Of a DNA stretch of 49,368 nt, positions 18,721 through 27,342 are shown piece after piece. Both the position numbers and the translations under genes were made by a program. Origin of the DNA: JBPEWY01 sp052032225 (GTDB lineage Bacteria > Bacteroidota > Bacteroidia > Flavobacteriales > Flavobacteriaceae); NCBI GenBank assembly GCA_052032225.1, contig JBPEWY010000067.1, positions 1-49,368 of the forward strand. The letters are read 5' to 3'. Below the pieces are notes generated by a model. That model did no database searches and was not told the origin of the DNA. It was given only the letters and a program-made list of their open reading frames with translations. Numbering within the stretch: position 1 is the first letter of the stretch; each line of letters opens with the position of its first letter.

Positions 18721-18756
18721 GCCTTAGATGTTTAATTAAAAAATGAAGAGGATATT

Positions 18757-19209
18757 ATGAAGTATACAGAGAAAATTTCAAACAAATTAAATCAATTATT
18801 ATCTAAAAGTTACGATGCAGCTAAAGGATATAAAAAAGCTGTAGAAAATGTTAACGACACAGACATTAAAATGTTTTTAAAGAATATGTCTGGCCAACGT
18901 GAGCGTTTTGCTACGGATTTAAGACAAGAAATTTTAAGTTATGGAGAACTGCCGGAAGATAGCGGTAGTGTAGCCGGAGCAGCACACAGAGCCTGGATGG
19001 ATTTGCGATCGTTATTTAGTAGTAACGATGAGCAGGCCATTTTAAAAGAATGTATTAGAGGTGAGAAAGCTGCAATAGAAGAGTATAATGATATTTTAAA
19101 AGATAGCGATGTATTGCCACCAACCACGGTTGCAATGCTTACTAGACATAGAGATTACATACAACAAGCTATTAATAATGTTAAAGTACTAGAAGAAGCT
19201 GTATCCTAA
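18757..19209 (+). CDS. PA2169-family four-helix-bundle protein (DUF2383)
   Basis: The 150-residue all-helical protein fits the PA2169/DUF2383 family, a ferritin-like four-helix bundle of unknown biochemical role often linked to stress. Recognisable parts are LNQLLSKSYDAAKGYKKAVE in the first helix, GAAHRAWMDLRSLFSSND in the middle and a glutamate-rich third helix (RGEKAAIEEYND). It has no signal peptide, so it is cytoplasmic. It has a good purine-rich ribosome site (GAAGAGGA at 18745-18752), uncommon for this phylum, and a complex upstream region. It is a single-gene unit that ends in a strong terminator. Confidence 0.88.
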   Translation: MKYTEKISNKLNQLLSKSYDAAKGYKKAVENVNDTDIKMFLKNMSGQRERFATDLRQEILSYGELPEDSGSVAGAAHRAWMDLRSLFSSNDEQAILKECIRGEKAAIEEYNDILKDSDVLPPTTVAMLTRHRDYIQQAINNVKVLEEAVS

Positions 19210-19240
19210 GTATATGGTTTAAGTTAGTTAGTTAATTAAG

Positions 19241-19267
19241 AGCCAAGGTTTTTACCTTGGCTTTTTT
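19241..19267 (+). terminator. Intrinsic terminator after the PA2169-family gene
   Basis: AGCCAAGG (19241-19248) pairs perfectly with CCTTGGCT (19255-19262) across a TTTTTA loop and is followed by a T run. It overlaps the stop codon of the converging methyltransferase gene. Confidence 0.87.
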
Positions 19268-19979
19268 ACATTTTTAGGTAAAAATCTTGGGTAAGGTTTA
19301 TATACTCTTGTGTGTAATTATGGCGTTCAACTTCTATAATTAGCTCGGTTTCTGTTAAATGTTTTGTTTGATTGGAAAATGCAATTAAACTACGCTTAAT
19401 TGGGGAGTTTGGAGTGCCTTTAACTCGCGTAATTTTAATAGGATGTAAGTTGTATTGATTGGCAATTTCTAAAAAAGAATGTTCATTTTTAAACGGAATC
19501 ACAACACAGAAAATACCGTTTTCAGCTAAAAGTTTAGATGCGCACTTAATAAGAGAGTTAAAAGATAAATAATTGGTGTTTCTGGCAACATCACGTTGGG
19601 CATTTTTGGCTGGTACTTGCTCTGTAAAAAAGGGAGGATTTGCTACAATTAAATCGTAAGACTCGTCTATTTCGTCGGCAAAATCTTCAACAGAAGCATG
19701 ATAACAAAACAGTCTGTCGTTAAACGGTGAAGCTTCAAAATTCTCTACACACTCTTCAAAAGCATCGGCATCAATTTCTACGGCGTCTATAATTTCAGCA
19801 CTTGTTCTCTGTGCTAACATCAACGCAAGTAAACCGGTTCCGGCTCCAATGTCTAAAATGGCGTATGGGTTATGTTGTATGGGTGCCCAAGCTCCTAATA
19901 AAACACCATCTGTACCAACTTTCATGGCGCTTTTATCTTGCCTAACAGAAAATTGTTTAAAAACAAAAGGTTTAGCCAT
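19266..19979 (-). CDS. trmN: tRNA1(Val) (adenine(37)-N6)-methyltransferase
   Basis: The 237-residue SAM-dependent methyltransferase starts with MAKPFVFKQFSVRQDKSAMKVGTDGVLLGAW in the manner of YfiC/TrmN6. It has the SAM-binding motif LDIGAGTGLLALMLA and the base-flipping catalytic motif NPPFF that marks N6-adenine methylation. The known enzyme methylates A37 next to the anticodon of tRNA1-Val. It lies 15 bases downstream of rimM, probably in the rpsP operon, the place occupied by trmD in many bacteria. Confidence 0.9.
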   Translation of the reverse strand: MAKPFVFKQFSVRQDKSAMKVGTDGVLLGAWAPIQHNPYAILDIGAGTGLLALMLAQRTSAEIIDAVEIDADAFEECVENFEASPFNDRLFCYHASVEDFADEIDESYDLIVANPPFFTEQVPAKNAQRDVARNTNYLSFNSLIKCASKLLAENGIFCVVIPFKNEHSFLEIANQYNLHPIKITRVKGTPNSPIKRSLIAFSNQTKHLTETELIIEVERHNYTQEYINLTQDFYLKM

Positions 19980-19994
19980 GTAAGTTTTTAATGT

Positions 19995-20519
19995 TTATAA
20001 GTAAAGTTCTATTAATCCTTCCGGGGTTTCAACATGTATGGTTTTAGCAGCTCTGTCTACTTTTTTAATGATATCATCATTAATAGGAATAAGCAGCTCT
20101 TTACCATTAAAATCTACTTCAAAAAGAGCTTGTGCAGTAGTATCGTTTACTGCTTTAATAGAGCCAATATTGCCATGATTGCTATCTAAAATGGTAAAAC
20201 CAATTACCTCATGGTAGTAAAATTTATTCCCGGAAAGCTTAGGAAGCATAGACAAAGGAAGATAAAGCTCAGTGCCCAAAAGCTTATTGGCTTCTTCTTC
20301 GGTAGAGACATCTTCAAACTGAATGCGTAATAAGTTTGATTTATGTAGTCCGGATTTAGCAATAAAAAAAGGAATCAGGCTGTTGCCAAAGGCAACCAGC
20401 ACTGATTCCATATTTTCGTAGATTTCGGGTTCGTCGGTATCTAATTTTACCAATACTTCCCCTTTAAAGCTAAACTTTTTTACAATTTTCCCGAGATAGA
20501 AGCAATCTTCTTTTCTCAT
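19995..20519 (-). CDS. rimM: Ribosome maturation factor RimM
   Basis: This 174-residue factor helps assemble the head of the 30S subunit and binds S19. The N-terminal domain starts EDCFYLGKIVKKFSFKGEVLVKLDTDEPE. The C-terminal PRC-barrel has the family YYHEVIGFTI and the final IPINDDIIKKVD and PEGL segments. It lies 9 bases downstream of rpsP, the nearly universal rpsP-rimM pair. Confidence 0.97.
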   Translation of the reverse strand: MRKEDCFYLGKIVKKFSFKGEVLVKLDTDEPEIYENMESVLVAFGNSLIPFFIAKSGLHKSNLLRIQFEDVSTEEEANKLLGTELYLPLSMLPKLSGNKFYYHEVIGFTILDSNHGNIGSIKAVNDTTAQALFEVDFNGKELLIPINDDIIKKVDRAAKTIHVETPEGLIELYL

Positions 20520-20528
20520 GAAAAAGTA

Positions 20529-21098
20529 TTAAGCGTCTGCTTCTTTGTTTTCTTCTGCATTATCAGCTTTAGCTTCTTCTGCAGGAGCTTCAGCTACAGT
20601 TTCTTCGGTAGCTTCTGCTGTTTCCTCTACAGCCTCTGCAGTTTCTTCTGCAGGTTGTGCAGCAGCTTTACGCTTTTCGCTAATTTCTTTTTCTGCTTCA
20701 AGTTGCTTAGCCTTAGCTTCTTCTTTAGCTTTGGTTAAGCTGTCTTTTTTAGCTTCTACCTTTTTTGCTTTTTCTTCTAACCAAGCTTGAAATTTTTTCT
20801 CAGCTTCTTCTTCAGAAAAAGCACCCTTAGCAACACCACCTAATAAATGATGCTTAAGCATAACTCCTTTGTAAGACAAAATGCGTCTTGCAGTTTCAGT
20901 TGGTTGTGCACCATTCTGTAACCACTTTACAGAGCTGTCTACATTAACTTCAATTTGAGCAGGGTTTGTGTTTGGGTTGTAAATTCCTAGTTTTTCTAAA
21001 AATTTACCATCTCTTTTAGCGCGCGAATCGGCAGCTACAATCCAGTAAAAAGGCTTTCCTTTTTTACCGTGACGTTGTAATCTAATTTTAACAGGCAT
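20529..21098 (-). CDS. rpsP: 30S ribosomal protein S16 with long Ala/Glu/Lys tail
   Basis: The first 80 or so residues are standard S16 (VKIRLQRHGKKGKPFYWIVAADSR and LGIYNPNTNP). The remaining 100 residues are a low-complexity charged extension, first lysine-rich and predicted helical, then alternating Ala, Glu and Thr, ending in an acidic tail. S16 is about 80-90 residues in E. coli; long tails like this are common in Bacteroidota. It leads the rpsP-rimM-trmN operon with a clear promoter at 21168-21196. The leader has a small GAGGT/ACCTC hairpin at 21114-21128. Confidence 0.96.
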   Translation of the reverse strand: MPVKIRLQRHGKKGKPFYWIVAADSRAKRDGKFLEKLGIYNPNTNPAQIEVNVDSSVKWLQNGAQPTETARRILSYKGVMLKHHLLGGVAKGAFSEEEAEKKFQAWLEEKAKKVEAKKDSLTKAKEEAKAKQLEAEKEISEKRKAAAQPAEETAEAVEETAEATEETVAEAPAEEAKADNAEENKEADA

Positions 21099-21167
21099 AG
21101 TTAATTAATTAGTGAGGTACTCGACCTCGGTTATTAATTTATTAAACACTTTACTCGAAAGTGGGTG

Positions 21168-21196
21168 CAAATATACATGTTTTTTGTTAAAATCAA
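21168..21196 (-). promoter_or_regulatory. Flavobacterial promoter for the rpsP operon
   Basis: On the minus strand, TTG (21196-21194), an 18-base spacer and TATATTTG (21175-21168) form an exact consensus promoter. The predicted leader is about 60-65 bases and contains a five-pair hairpin at 21114-21128. Confidence 0.78.
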
Positions 21197-21330
21197 TACT
21201 CGTCATAGTTTATTTTTGTTTGATTTTAAGAGAGTTGTGAGTGGTTAGTAACTTCTAATAAAATCTTTTTTCATTACTTTAAAATATAAGTAGTTTTAGC
21301 CTTGAAATTCACCTAAGTTTTTTTGCATTT

Positions 21331-24300
21331 ATGTACCTGATTTTTGACACAGAAACCACCGGATTACCAAAACGATGGGATGCCCCAACAACCGATGTAG
21401 ACAATTGGCCAAGAGCGGTACAAATTGCTTGGCAATTGCACGATGAGCTTGGAAATTTAGTAGAGCAAAAAGACTTTTTAATTAAACCGGAAGGCTTTAA
21501 TGTACCGTTTGATGCAGAACGAATTCATGGTATATCTACAGAGTTGGCAGAGGCTAAGGGAGTTTCAATACATCAGGTATTACAAGAATTTAATGCGGCA
21601 TTAGCCAAAACAAAATTTGTTGTAGGGCAAAATGTTGGTTTTGATGTTAATGTAATGGGGGCAGAGTTTCACAGGGCAAATGTGCAAACTCCGTTAGAGC
21701 AACTACCGGTTTTAGATACTTGTACAGAAACAACAGCAGAGTTGTGTAAAATTCCCGGAGGTAGAGGCGGTAAATTTAAACTACCAACACTTACAGAACT
21801 TCATCAATTTTTGTTTCAGGATGGTTTTGAAGAAGCTCACAATGCAACTGCCGATGTAGAAGCAACTGCACGATGCTTTTTTGAGCTTATTAGAAGACAA
21901 GTATTTACAGCTGAAGCACTTGATGTTTCTCATGATTATTTTGATAAATTTTCTAAGGCTAACCCGCAACCAATACAACTTATTGGGCTTAAACATATAA
22001 ACCTAAAAGAAGCTTCTCAGAAAATAAGAGAAGAACTTGCAAAGCAAGAACCTTCACAAGAAGTTTCTAAAGAAGAAATTAAACAAAACGAAAAAGAACT
22101 TGCCACCGTAAGCTTTGCACACTTACACAATCATTCACAATTTTCGGTTTTACAAGCAACGTCCAGCATTCCTGATTTGGTAGCAGCAACAGCTAAAGCA
22201 AAAATGCCGGCCGTAGCACTCACCGACATAGCTAACATGATGGGGGCTTTTCATTTTGTGCAAGCCGTTAGCAACCATAATAAAAAAGCTAAAGAAAAAA
22301 ATAAAGAAGCTTTAGAAAAAGGCGAAACGCCAACAGAGGTAGAAATTAAACCCATTGTTGGGTGCGAGTTTTATGTGTGTGAAAACCATACTGATAAAAC
22401 TCGAAAAGACAACGGGTACATGATTGTTATGTTAGCCAAAAACAAAAACGGGTATCATAACCTGGCTAAAATGTCTTCTATAGCCTACACAGATGGGTTT
22501 TACTATGTGCCCAGAATAGATAAAGAAGTAATTAAACAATATAAAGAAGATGTAATTGTACTTACCGGGGGGCTTTACGGTGAGGTTCCGAGTAAAATTT
22601 TAAACGTTGGTGAAGCCCAGGCAGAAGAAGCACTATTATGGTGGAAAGAGCAGTTTGGTGACGATTTATATATAGAAATCATGCGTCATGGTCAAGAAGA
22701 CGAAGACAGAGTTAATGAGGTTTTGGTTGAGTTTTCAAAAAAACATAACATAAAATTAGTTGCCACCAACAATACCTTTTACATTGATAAAGAAGATGCC
22801 AATGCACACGATATTTTACTGTGTGTAAAAGACGGAGAGAAACAAGCAACCCCAATAGGAAGAGGCAGAGGTTACAGATACGGGCTTCCAAATCAAGAAT
22901 ACTACTTTAAGAGTAGTGACGAAATGAAAGAGCGTTTTAAAGATTTGCCGGAAGCCATAAGCAACATTCAAGAAATTATAGATAAAGTAACACCTTTTGA
23001 GCTGGCAAGAGATGTATTACTTCCTAAATTTAATATACCTGAAGAGTTTCAGCACGAACAAGATAAAATAGACGGTGGTAAGCGAGGTGAAAACGCATAC
23101 TTACGTCACTTAACATTTGAGGGAGCAAAAGAACGTTACGGAGAAATTACTCCCGAAATTGAAGAGCGTTTAAATTTTGAGTTAGATGTAATAGAAAAAA
23201 CTGGATATCCCGGATACTTTTTAATAGTAGAAGATTTTATTAGGGCAGCCAGAGAAATGGGAGTTTCTGTTGGGCCCGGAAGAGGATCTGCAGCAGGTAG
23301 CGCCGTAGCCTACTGTTTAAAAATTACCAATTTAGACCCTATTAAATACGATTTGCTTTTTGAGCGATTTTTAAATCCGGATAGGGTTAGTATGCCCGAT
23401 ATAGATATAGATTTTGATGACGAGGGCAGAACCAAAGTAATGGAGTATGTAATTAATAAATACGGTAGTAATCAAGTAGCGCAAATTATTACGTATGGTA
23501 CAATGGCTGCAAAATCATCAATCAGAGATACGGCCAGAGTACTTGATTTACCATTACATGAAGCCGATAGGATAGCTAAACTTATACCCAACACCAAGCT
23601 TAAAAAAATATTTGGTAAAACAGAGCAAGAATTAAAAGAGCAGTTTCGTTCAGACGAAGTTCAAAAAATAAAAGAACTCTTAGAACTTTCTGAAGGAGAT
23701 GGCTTAGAAGCTCAAACTATTAACCAGGCTAGAGTTTTAGAAGGCTCATTGCGTAATACAGGTATTCATGCTTGTGGTGTAATTATTACTCCGGACGATA
23801 TTACCAATTTTGTTCCGGTTGCAACCGCTAAAGATTCAGATTTATGGGTAACTCAATTTGATAACAGTGTTGTAGAAAGCGCAGGACTTTTAAAAATGGA
23901 CTTCTTAGGGCTTAAAACCCTGACGCTTATAAAAGACACCGTAAAAATTGTAAAAGCAAAACACGGAATAGAATTAGACCCGGAGAACTTTCCGTTAGAC
24001 GATAAAAAAACATATGAGCTCTTTCAACGAGGTGAAACCGTTGGGATTTTTCAATACGAATCGCCCGGAATGCAAAAGTATATGAAAGAGCTAAAGCCAA
24101 CAGTGTTTGATGACCTGATTGCGATGAACGCACTATACAGACCGGGTCCGATGGATTATATTCCGAGTTTTATTAGAAGAAAGCACGGTGAAGAAGAGAT
24201 TGTGTACGACCTTCCGGAGATGGAAGAATACCTTAAAGAAACCTATGGTATTACCGTTTATCAAGAGCAGGTAATGCTTCTGTCTCAAAAATTAGCAGGT

Positions 24301-25716
24301 TTTACCAAAGGTGAAGCCGATATGCTAAGGAAAGCAATGGGTAAAAAGATTTTTGCCTTACTACAAAAACTAAAACCTAAGTTTTTAGATGGTGGTGTTG
24401 CCAATGGTCACCCAAGAGACGTTTTAGAAAAAATCTGGAAAGATTGGGAGGCTTTTGCAAGCTATGCATTCAATAAATCGCACTCAACCTGCTATGCCTG
24501 GATTGCCTATCAAACAGCGTATTTAAAAGCACACTATCCGGCAGAGTATATGGCGGCTGTACTCTCTAATAACATGAACGATATTAAACAGGTAACGTTC
24601 TTTATGGAAGAGTGCAAACGAATGAAACTTAACGTGCTAGGGCCAGATGTAAACGAATCGTACTATAAATTCTCTGTAAATAAAGACAACGCAATTAGGT
24701 TTGGTATGGGGGCCATAAAAGGCGTTGGCCATGGTGCTGTAAAAACTATTGTAGAAAACAGAAAAAAAGACGGTCCGTATAAATCTATTTTTGATTTGGT
24801 AAAACGTATAGATTTACGCGCTGCCAATAAAAAAGCATTCGAGAATCTTGCCTTAGCAGGTGGTTTTGATTGCTTTTCAGACACCCACAGAGCACAGTAT
24901 TTTCATGATGATGGTGACGGCATGATGTTTTTAGAAAAAGTACTCAAATACGGGGCAAAATATCAGGAAAATAAAAATTCGGCACAGGTAAGTTTATTTG
25001 GTGAGGCTAGCGAGGTACAAATACCAGAACCACAAGTGCCACCATGTGAGAGCTGGGGTACGTTAGAGAAACTTCGTAGAGAGAAAGAAGTAGTTGGTAT
25101 TTATATTTCAGGGCATCCGTTAGATGATTATAAATACGAGATGGATTTGTTTTGCAATGCAGGTGTAGGATACTTTAAAAAACTAAATGAGCACGTTAAA
25201 AAAGAGCTCTGGTTTGCCGGAGTCATAACAGATGTACAACACAGAGTGTCTAAAAACGGTAAAGGCTGGGCTGCATTTACTTTAGAAGATTACACAGATA
25301 GCCACGAATTTAAAATTTTTGGAGAAGAGTATCTAAAGTACAGGCATTTTTTAGTTGTAAACTCATTTATATATGTAAAAGTATTGGTTAAAGAAGGCTG
25401 GATTAATAGAGAAACCGGTAAACAAGGAGAACCTCGTTTGCAATACAACACCATAATGCTGCTACAAGACGTAATGCAAACCCATGCCAAAAAAATTACT
25501 TTGCATGTAAAACTACAAGAACTGGCAGAGCAACGTATTAATGCGTTAAAACAAGTTGTAAAAGCACACAAGGGAGATCATAAACTAACAATGGTTGTGC
25601 ATGATAATGATGAAGATATAAAACTAAAAATGCCGAGCAGAAAAGTAAAAGTTAATATTTGCAAAGAGCTGTTAGAAGAGCTTAAAACACACGATGTGTA
25701 TTTTAAAGTAAATTAA
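21331..25716 (+). CDS. dnaE: DNA polymerase III alpha subunit fused to a 3'-5' exonuclease
   Basis: This is the replicative polymerase. The 1461-residue protein starts with a DEDDh proofreading exonuclease (about 1-200): motif I FDTETTG (D6, E8), motif II VGQNVGFDVN, and motif III HNATADVEATARCF. A PHP domain follows from about 260 (HLHNHSQFSVLQATSSI). The polymerase core has the catalytic SMPDIDIDFDDEGR (D692 and D694 match the essential aspartates of the family), with the HACGVIITP and YRPGPMDYIPSF segments behind it. The C-terminal OB-fold region has WFAGVITDV. E. coli DnaE is 1160 residues and borrows exonuclease activity from DnaQ; the fused form is typical of flavobacteria. It is a single gene, followed by trxA. 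Confidence 0.97.
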   Translation: MYLIFDTETTGLPKRWDAPTTDVDNWPRAVQIAWQLHDELGNLVEQKDFLIKPEGFNVPFDAERIHGISTELAEAKGVSIHQVLQEFNAALAKTKFVVGQNVGFDVNVMGAEFHRANVQTPLEQLPVLDTCTETTAELCKIPGGRGGKFKLPTLTELHQFLFQDGFEEAHNATADVEATARCFFELIRRQVFTAEALDVSHDYFDKFSKANPQPIQLIGLKHINLKEASQKIREELAKQEPSQEVSKEEIKQNEKELATVSFAHLHNHSQFSVLQATSSIPDLVAATAKAKMPAVALTDIANMMGAFHFVQAVSNHNKKAKEKNKEALEKGETPTEVEIKPIVGCEFYVCENHTDKTRKDNGYMIVMLAKNKNGYHNLAKMSSIAYTDGFYYVPRIDKEVIKQYKEDVIVLTGGLYGEVPSKILNVGEAQAEEALLWWKEQFGDDLYIEIMRHGQEDEDRVNEVLVEFSKKHNIKLVATNNTFYIDKEDANAHDILLCVKDGEKQATPIGRGRGYRYGLPNQEYYFKSSDEMKERFKDLPEAISNIQEIIDKVTPFELARDVLLPKFNIPEEFQHEQDKIDGGKRGENAYLRHLTFEGAKERYGEITPEIEERLNFELDVIEKTGYPGYFLIVEDFIRAAREMGVSVGPGRGSAAGSAVAYCLKITNLDPIKYDLLFERFLNPDRVSMPDIDIDFDDEGRTKVMEYVINKYGSNQVAQIITYGTMAAKSSIRDTARVLDLPLHEADRIAKLIPNTKLKKIFGKTEQELKEQFRSDEVQKIKELLELSEGDGLEAQTINQARVLEGSLRNTGIHACGVIITPDDITNFVPVATAKDSDLWVTQFDNSVVESAGLLKMDFLGLKTLTLIKDTVKIVKAKHGIELDPENFPLDDKKTYELFQRGETVGIFQYESPGMQKYMKELKPTVFDDLIAMNALYRPGPMDYIPSFIRRKHGEEEIVYDLPEMEEYLKETYGITVYQEQVMLLSQKLAGFTKGEADMLRKAMGKKIFALLQKLKPKFLDGGVANGHPRDVLEKIWKDWEAFASYAFNKSHSTCYAWIAYQTAYLKAHYPAEYMAAVLSNNMNDIKQVTFFMEECKRMKLNVLGPDVNESYYKFSVNKDNAIRFGMGAIKGVGHGAVKTIVENRKKDGPYKSIFDLVKRIDLRAANKKAFENLALAGGFDCFSDTHRAQYFHDDGDGMMFLEKVLKYGAKYQENKNSAQVSLFGEASEVQIPEPQVPPCESWGTLEKLRREKEVVGIYISGHPLDDYKYEMDLFCNAGVGYFKKLNEHVKKELWFAGVITDVQHRVSKNGKGWAAFTLEDYTDSHEFKIFGEEYLKYRHFLVVNSFIYVKVLVKEGWINRETGKQGEPRLQYNTIMLLQDVMQTHAKKITLHVKLQELAEQRINALKQVVKAHKGDHKLTMVVHDNDEDIKLKMPSRKVKVNICKELLEELKTHDVYFKVN

Positions 25717-25787
25717 GTATTATTAAAGGCAATTATTGTATAAGTAAAACCAATACATGCCGTGTAAAGTTTGGCAAAATATTTGAC

Positions 25788-25795
25788 TACTTTTG
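25788..25795 (+). promoter_or_regulatory. Possible -7 element for trxA
   Basis: TACTTTTG fits TAnnTTTG and lies about 45 bases before the trxA ATG. The only TTG upstream (25771-25773) is 14 bases away, shorter than usual, so the -33 part is unsure. Confidence 0.45.
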
Positions 25796-25840
25796 TACCG
25801 AAAATTAATTGATAATTAAAGAACTAAAAACACAAATAAT

Positions 25841-26158
25841 ATGGCATTAGAAATTACAGATGCTACTTTCGAAGAAGTAGTTTTAAAAAGCGATAAACCT
25901 GTTTTAGTAGATTTCTGGGCTGCATGGTGTGGTCCTTGTAGAATGGTTGCACCGGTTATTGACGAAATCAGCCAAGAGTACGAGGGTAAAGCAGTTGTTG
26001 GAAAAGTAGATGTAGATGCTAACCAAGAATATGCTGCCAAGTACGGAGTGCGCAACATTCCTACTGTTTTAGTATTTAAAGATGGCGAGGTAGTTGGCCG
26101 TCAGGTAGGTGTTGCACCAAAAGAAACCTACACGCAAGCATTAGATTCACTTTTATAA
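25841..26158 (+). CDS. trxA: Thioredoxin
   Basis: The 105-residue protein is a classical thioredoxin: the active site WCGPCR lies at about residues 29-34, within DFWAAWCGPCRMVAPV, and the cis-proline segment is RNIPTVLVF. It reduces protein disulfides in the cytoplasm, using electrons from thioredoxin reductase, which is not in this window. It has no signal peptide. It sits 124 bases behind dnaE and has its own terminator, so it is probably transcribed alone. Confidence 0.97.
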   Translation: MALEITDATFEEVVLKSDKPVLVDFWAAWCGPCRMVAPVIDEISQEYEGKAVVGKVDVDANQEYAAKYGVRNIPTVLVFKDGEVVGRQVGVAPKETYTQALDSLL

Positions 26159-26180
26159 AAAACAGGTGTAATTAAAAGTT

Positions 26181-26210
26181 AAAGGTTTGGCAATAGGTCA
26201 AACCTTTTTT
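26181..26210 (+). terminator. Intrinsic terminator after trxA
   Basis: AAAGGTTTG (26181-26189) pairs perfectly with CAAACCTTT (26199-26207) and runs directly into T residues. Confidence 0.85.
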
Positions 26211-26220
26211 ATTTTTATCA

Positions 26221-26312
26221 GGGCGCATCGGTAACAAATTACCGTCGGGCTTTCGGCAGTCGCTTTTGCAATACATTGCAAAGAGCTTCAACAAAGCCTC
26301 AATCCCTTGCGC
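26221..26312 (+). repeat. Two-hairpin intergenic repeat element, flavobacterial type
   Basis: This G+C-richer insert lies between trxA and the DUF58 gene. It reads GGGCGC at its left end, then a hairpin CGGTAA-CAAA-TTACCG (26229-26244), then TCGGGCTTTCGGCAGTCGC. A second hairpin TTTGCAA-TACA-TTGCAAA (26265-26282) follows, and the right end is AATCCCTTGCGC. The fixed ends and GGGCTTTC core with variable hairpins resemble a dispersed intergenic element I recall from many Flavobacteriia genomes. The left AGGG and CGCA blocks are complementary to the right CCCT and TGCG blocks. I see no second copy in this window. Confidence 0.55.
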
Positions 26313-26325
26313 AAAACAAAACGTA

Positions 26326-27255
26326 ATGAAACTTCAAAAAGAACTCAATAAGGCAGCCCTTTCCGGTAATTTAGAACTCTTGGCAAAACAAGTTGTAGAA
26401 GGGTTTATGAGTGGCATGCATAAGAGTCCGTTTCATGGTTTTTCAGCAGAATTTTCAGAGCATAAAATTTACAATACCGGAGAAAGTACACGGCATATAG
26501 ACTGGAAATTGTTTGCAAAAACCGATAAACTTTACACAAAACGCTACGAAGAAGAAACCAATTTACGTTGCCATATAATTATAGACAACTCATCGTCTAT
26601 GCATTATCCGGTGCAAAAAACAATCACGTTAGAAAACTTAAATAAAATTGGTTTTGCAGCATTGGCAAGCGCATCGTTAATGAACCTCTTTAAAAAACAA
26701 CGCGATGCTGTTGGGTTAAGCATTTACTCAGATTCTTATGATTATTATGCCCCCGAAAAAAGTAATGAGAGACATCATCAAATGCTACTAACGGCCTTAG
26801 AGCAAATGGTGCAAAGTAAACCGGTACAAAAACAAACCAAAACTTATACCTATTTGCATTTAATTGCCGAGAAAATACACAGAAGAAGCATGATTTTTTT
26901 GTTTACCGACATGTTTCAGACCCAAACAGATGATGACAAACTTTTTGAAGCACTAAGGCATTTAAAGTATAATAAACACGAGGTTATTTTATTTCATTTG
27001 TTTGATAAAGAAAAAGAGCAAAACTTTAATTTTAGTAACACACCCAAACGATTTATAGATGTAGAAACCGGAGAATACATTAATATGTACGCAGATAATT
27101 TTAAGGAGCAATACCAAAAAGCAGTAACAAACTATTTTAATACTGTTTCATTGCGTTGTGCTCAATACAAAATAAAATATGTGCCTGCCGATATTAATGA
27201 GATGTTTGCAAAAATTTTAACTACGTATCTGGTTGAGCGTAAAATGTTTGTGTAA
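26326..27255 (+). CDS. DUF58 domain-containing protein
   Basis: The 309-residue soluble protein has the DUF58 hallmark GESTRHIDWKLFAKTDKLYTKRYEEE (about 50-75), then a von Willebrand A-like domain with a metal-site-like DNSSSMHYP loop and IFLFTDMF. Members are usually encoded beside a MoxR ATPase and other von Willebrand A proteins and are thought to help assemble complexes; here none of these partners is adjacent. I start at ATG 26326 (MKLQKELNKAALSGNLELL), the family N-terminus; an in-frame TTG at 26266 would translate the upstream repeat element. The product has no signal peptide or membrane helix. Confidence 0.9.
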   Translation: MKLQKELNKAALSGNLELLAKQVVEGFMSGMHKSPFHGFSAEFSEHKIYNTGESTRHIDWKLFAKTDKLYTKRYEEETNLRCHIIIDNSSSMHYPVQKTITLENLNKIGFAALASASLMNLFKKQRDAVGLSIYSDSYDYYAPEKSNERHHQMLLTALEQMVQSKPVQKQTKTYTYLHLIAEKIHRRSMIFLFTDMFQTQTDDDKLFEALRHLKYNKHEVILFHLFDKEKEQNFNFSNTPKRFIDVETGEYINMYADNFKEQYQKAVTNYFNTVSLRCAQYKIKYVPADINEMFAKILTTYLVERKMFV

Positions 27256-27294
27256 TTTTTGCTCAAAAAGGGTGTAATTTTTTTAAAAAAATAT

Positions 27295-27324
27295 TTGTCA
27301 AATTAAAATAGCACTGTATATTTG
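27295..27324 (+). promoter_or_regulatory. Promoter for tRNA-Asp
   Basis: TTG (27295-27297), 19 bases, then TATATTTG (27317-27324) is an exact consensus promoter that ends 18 bases before the tRNA. Confidence 0.78.
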
Positions 27325-27342
27325 CATCCGCAATTAAGCGCT

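Noticed and set aside
26266..26325. N-terminal extension of the DUF58 protein from a TTG codon
   Set aside because: It translates the right half of the intergenic repeat element, and the family N-terminus fits the ATG at 26326.
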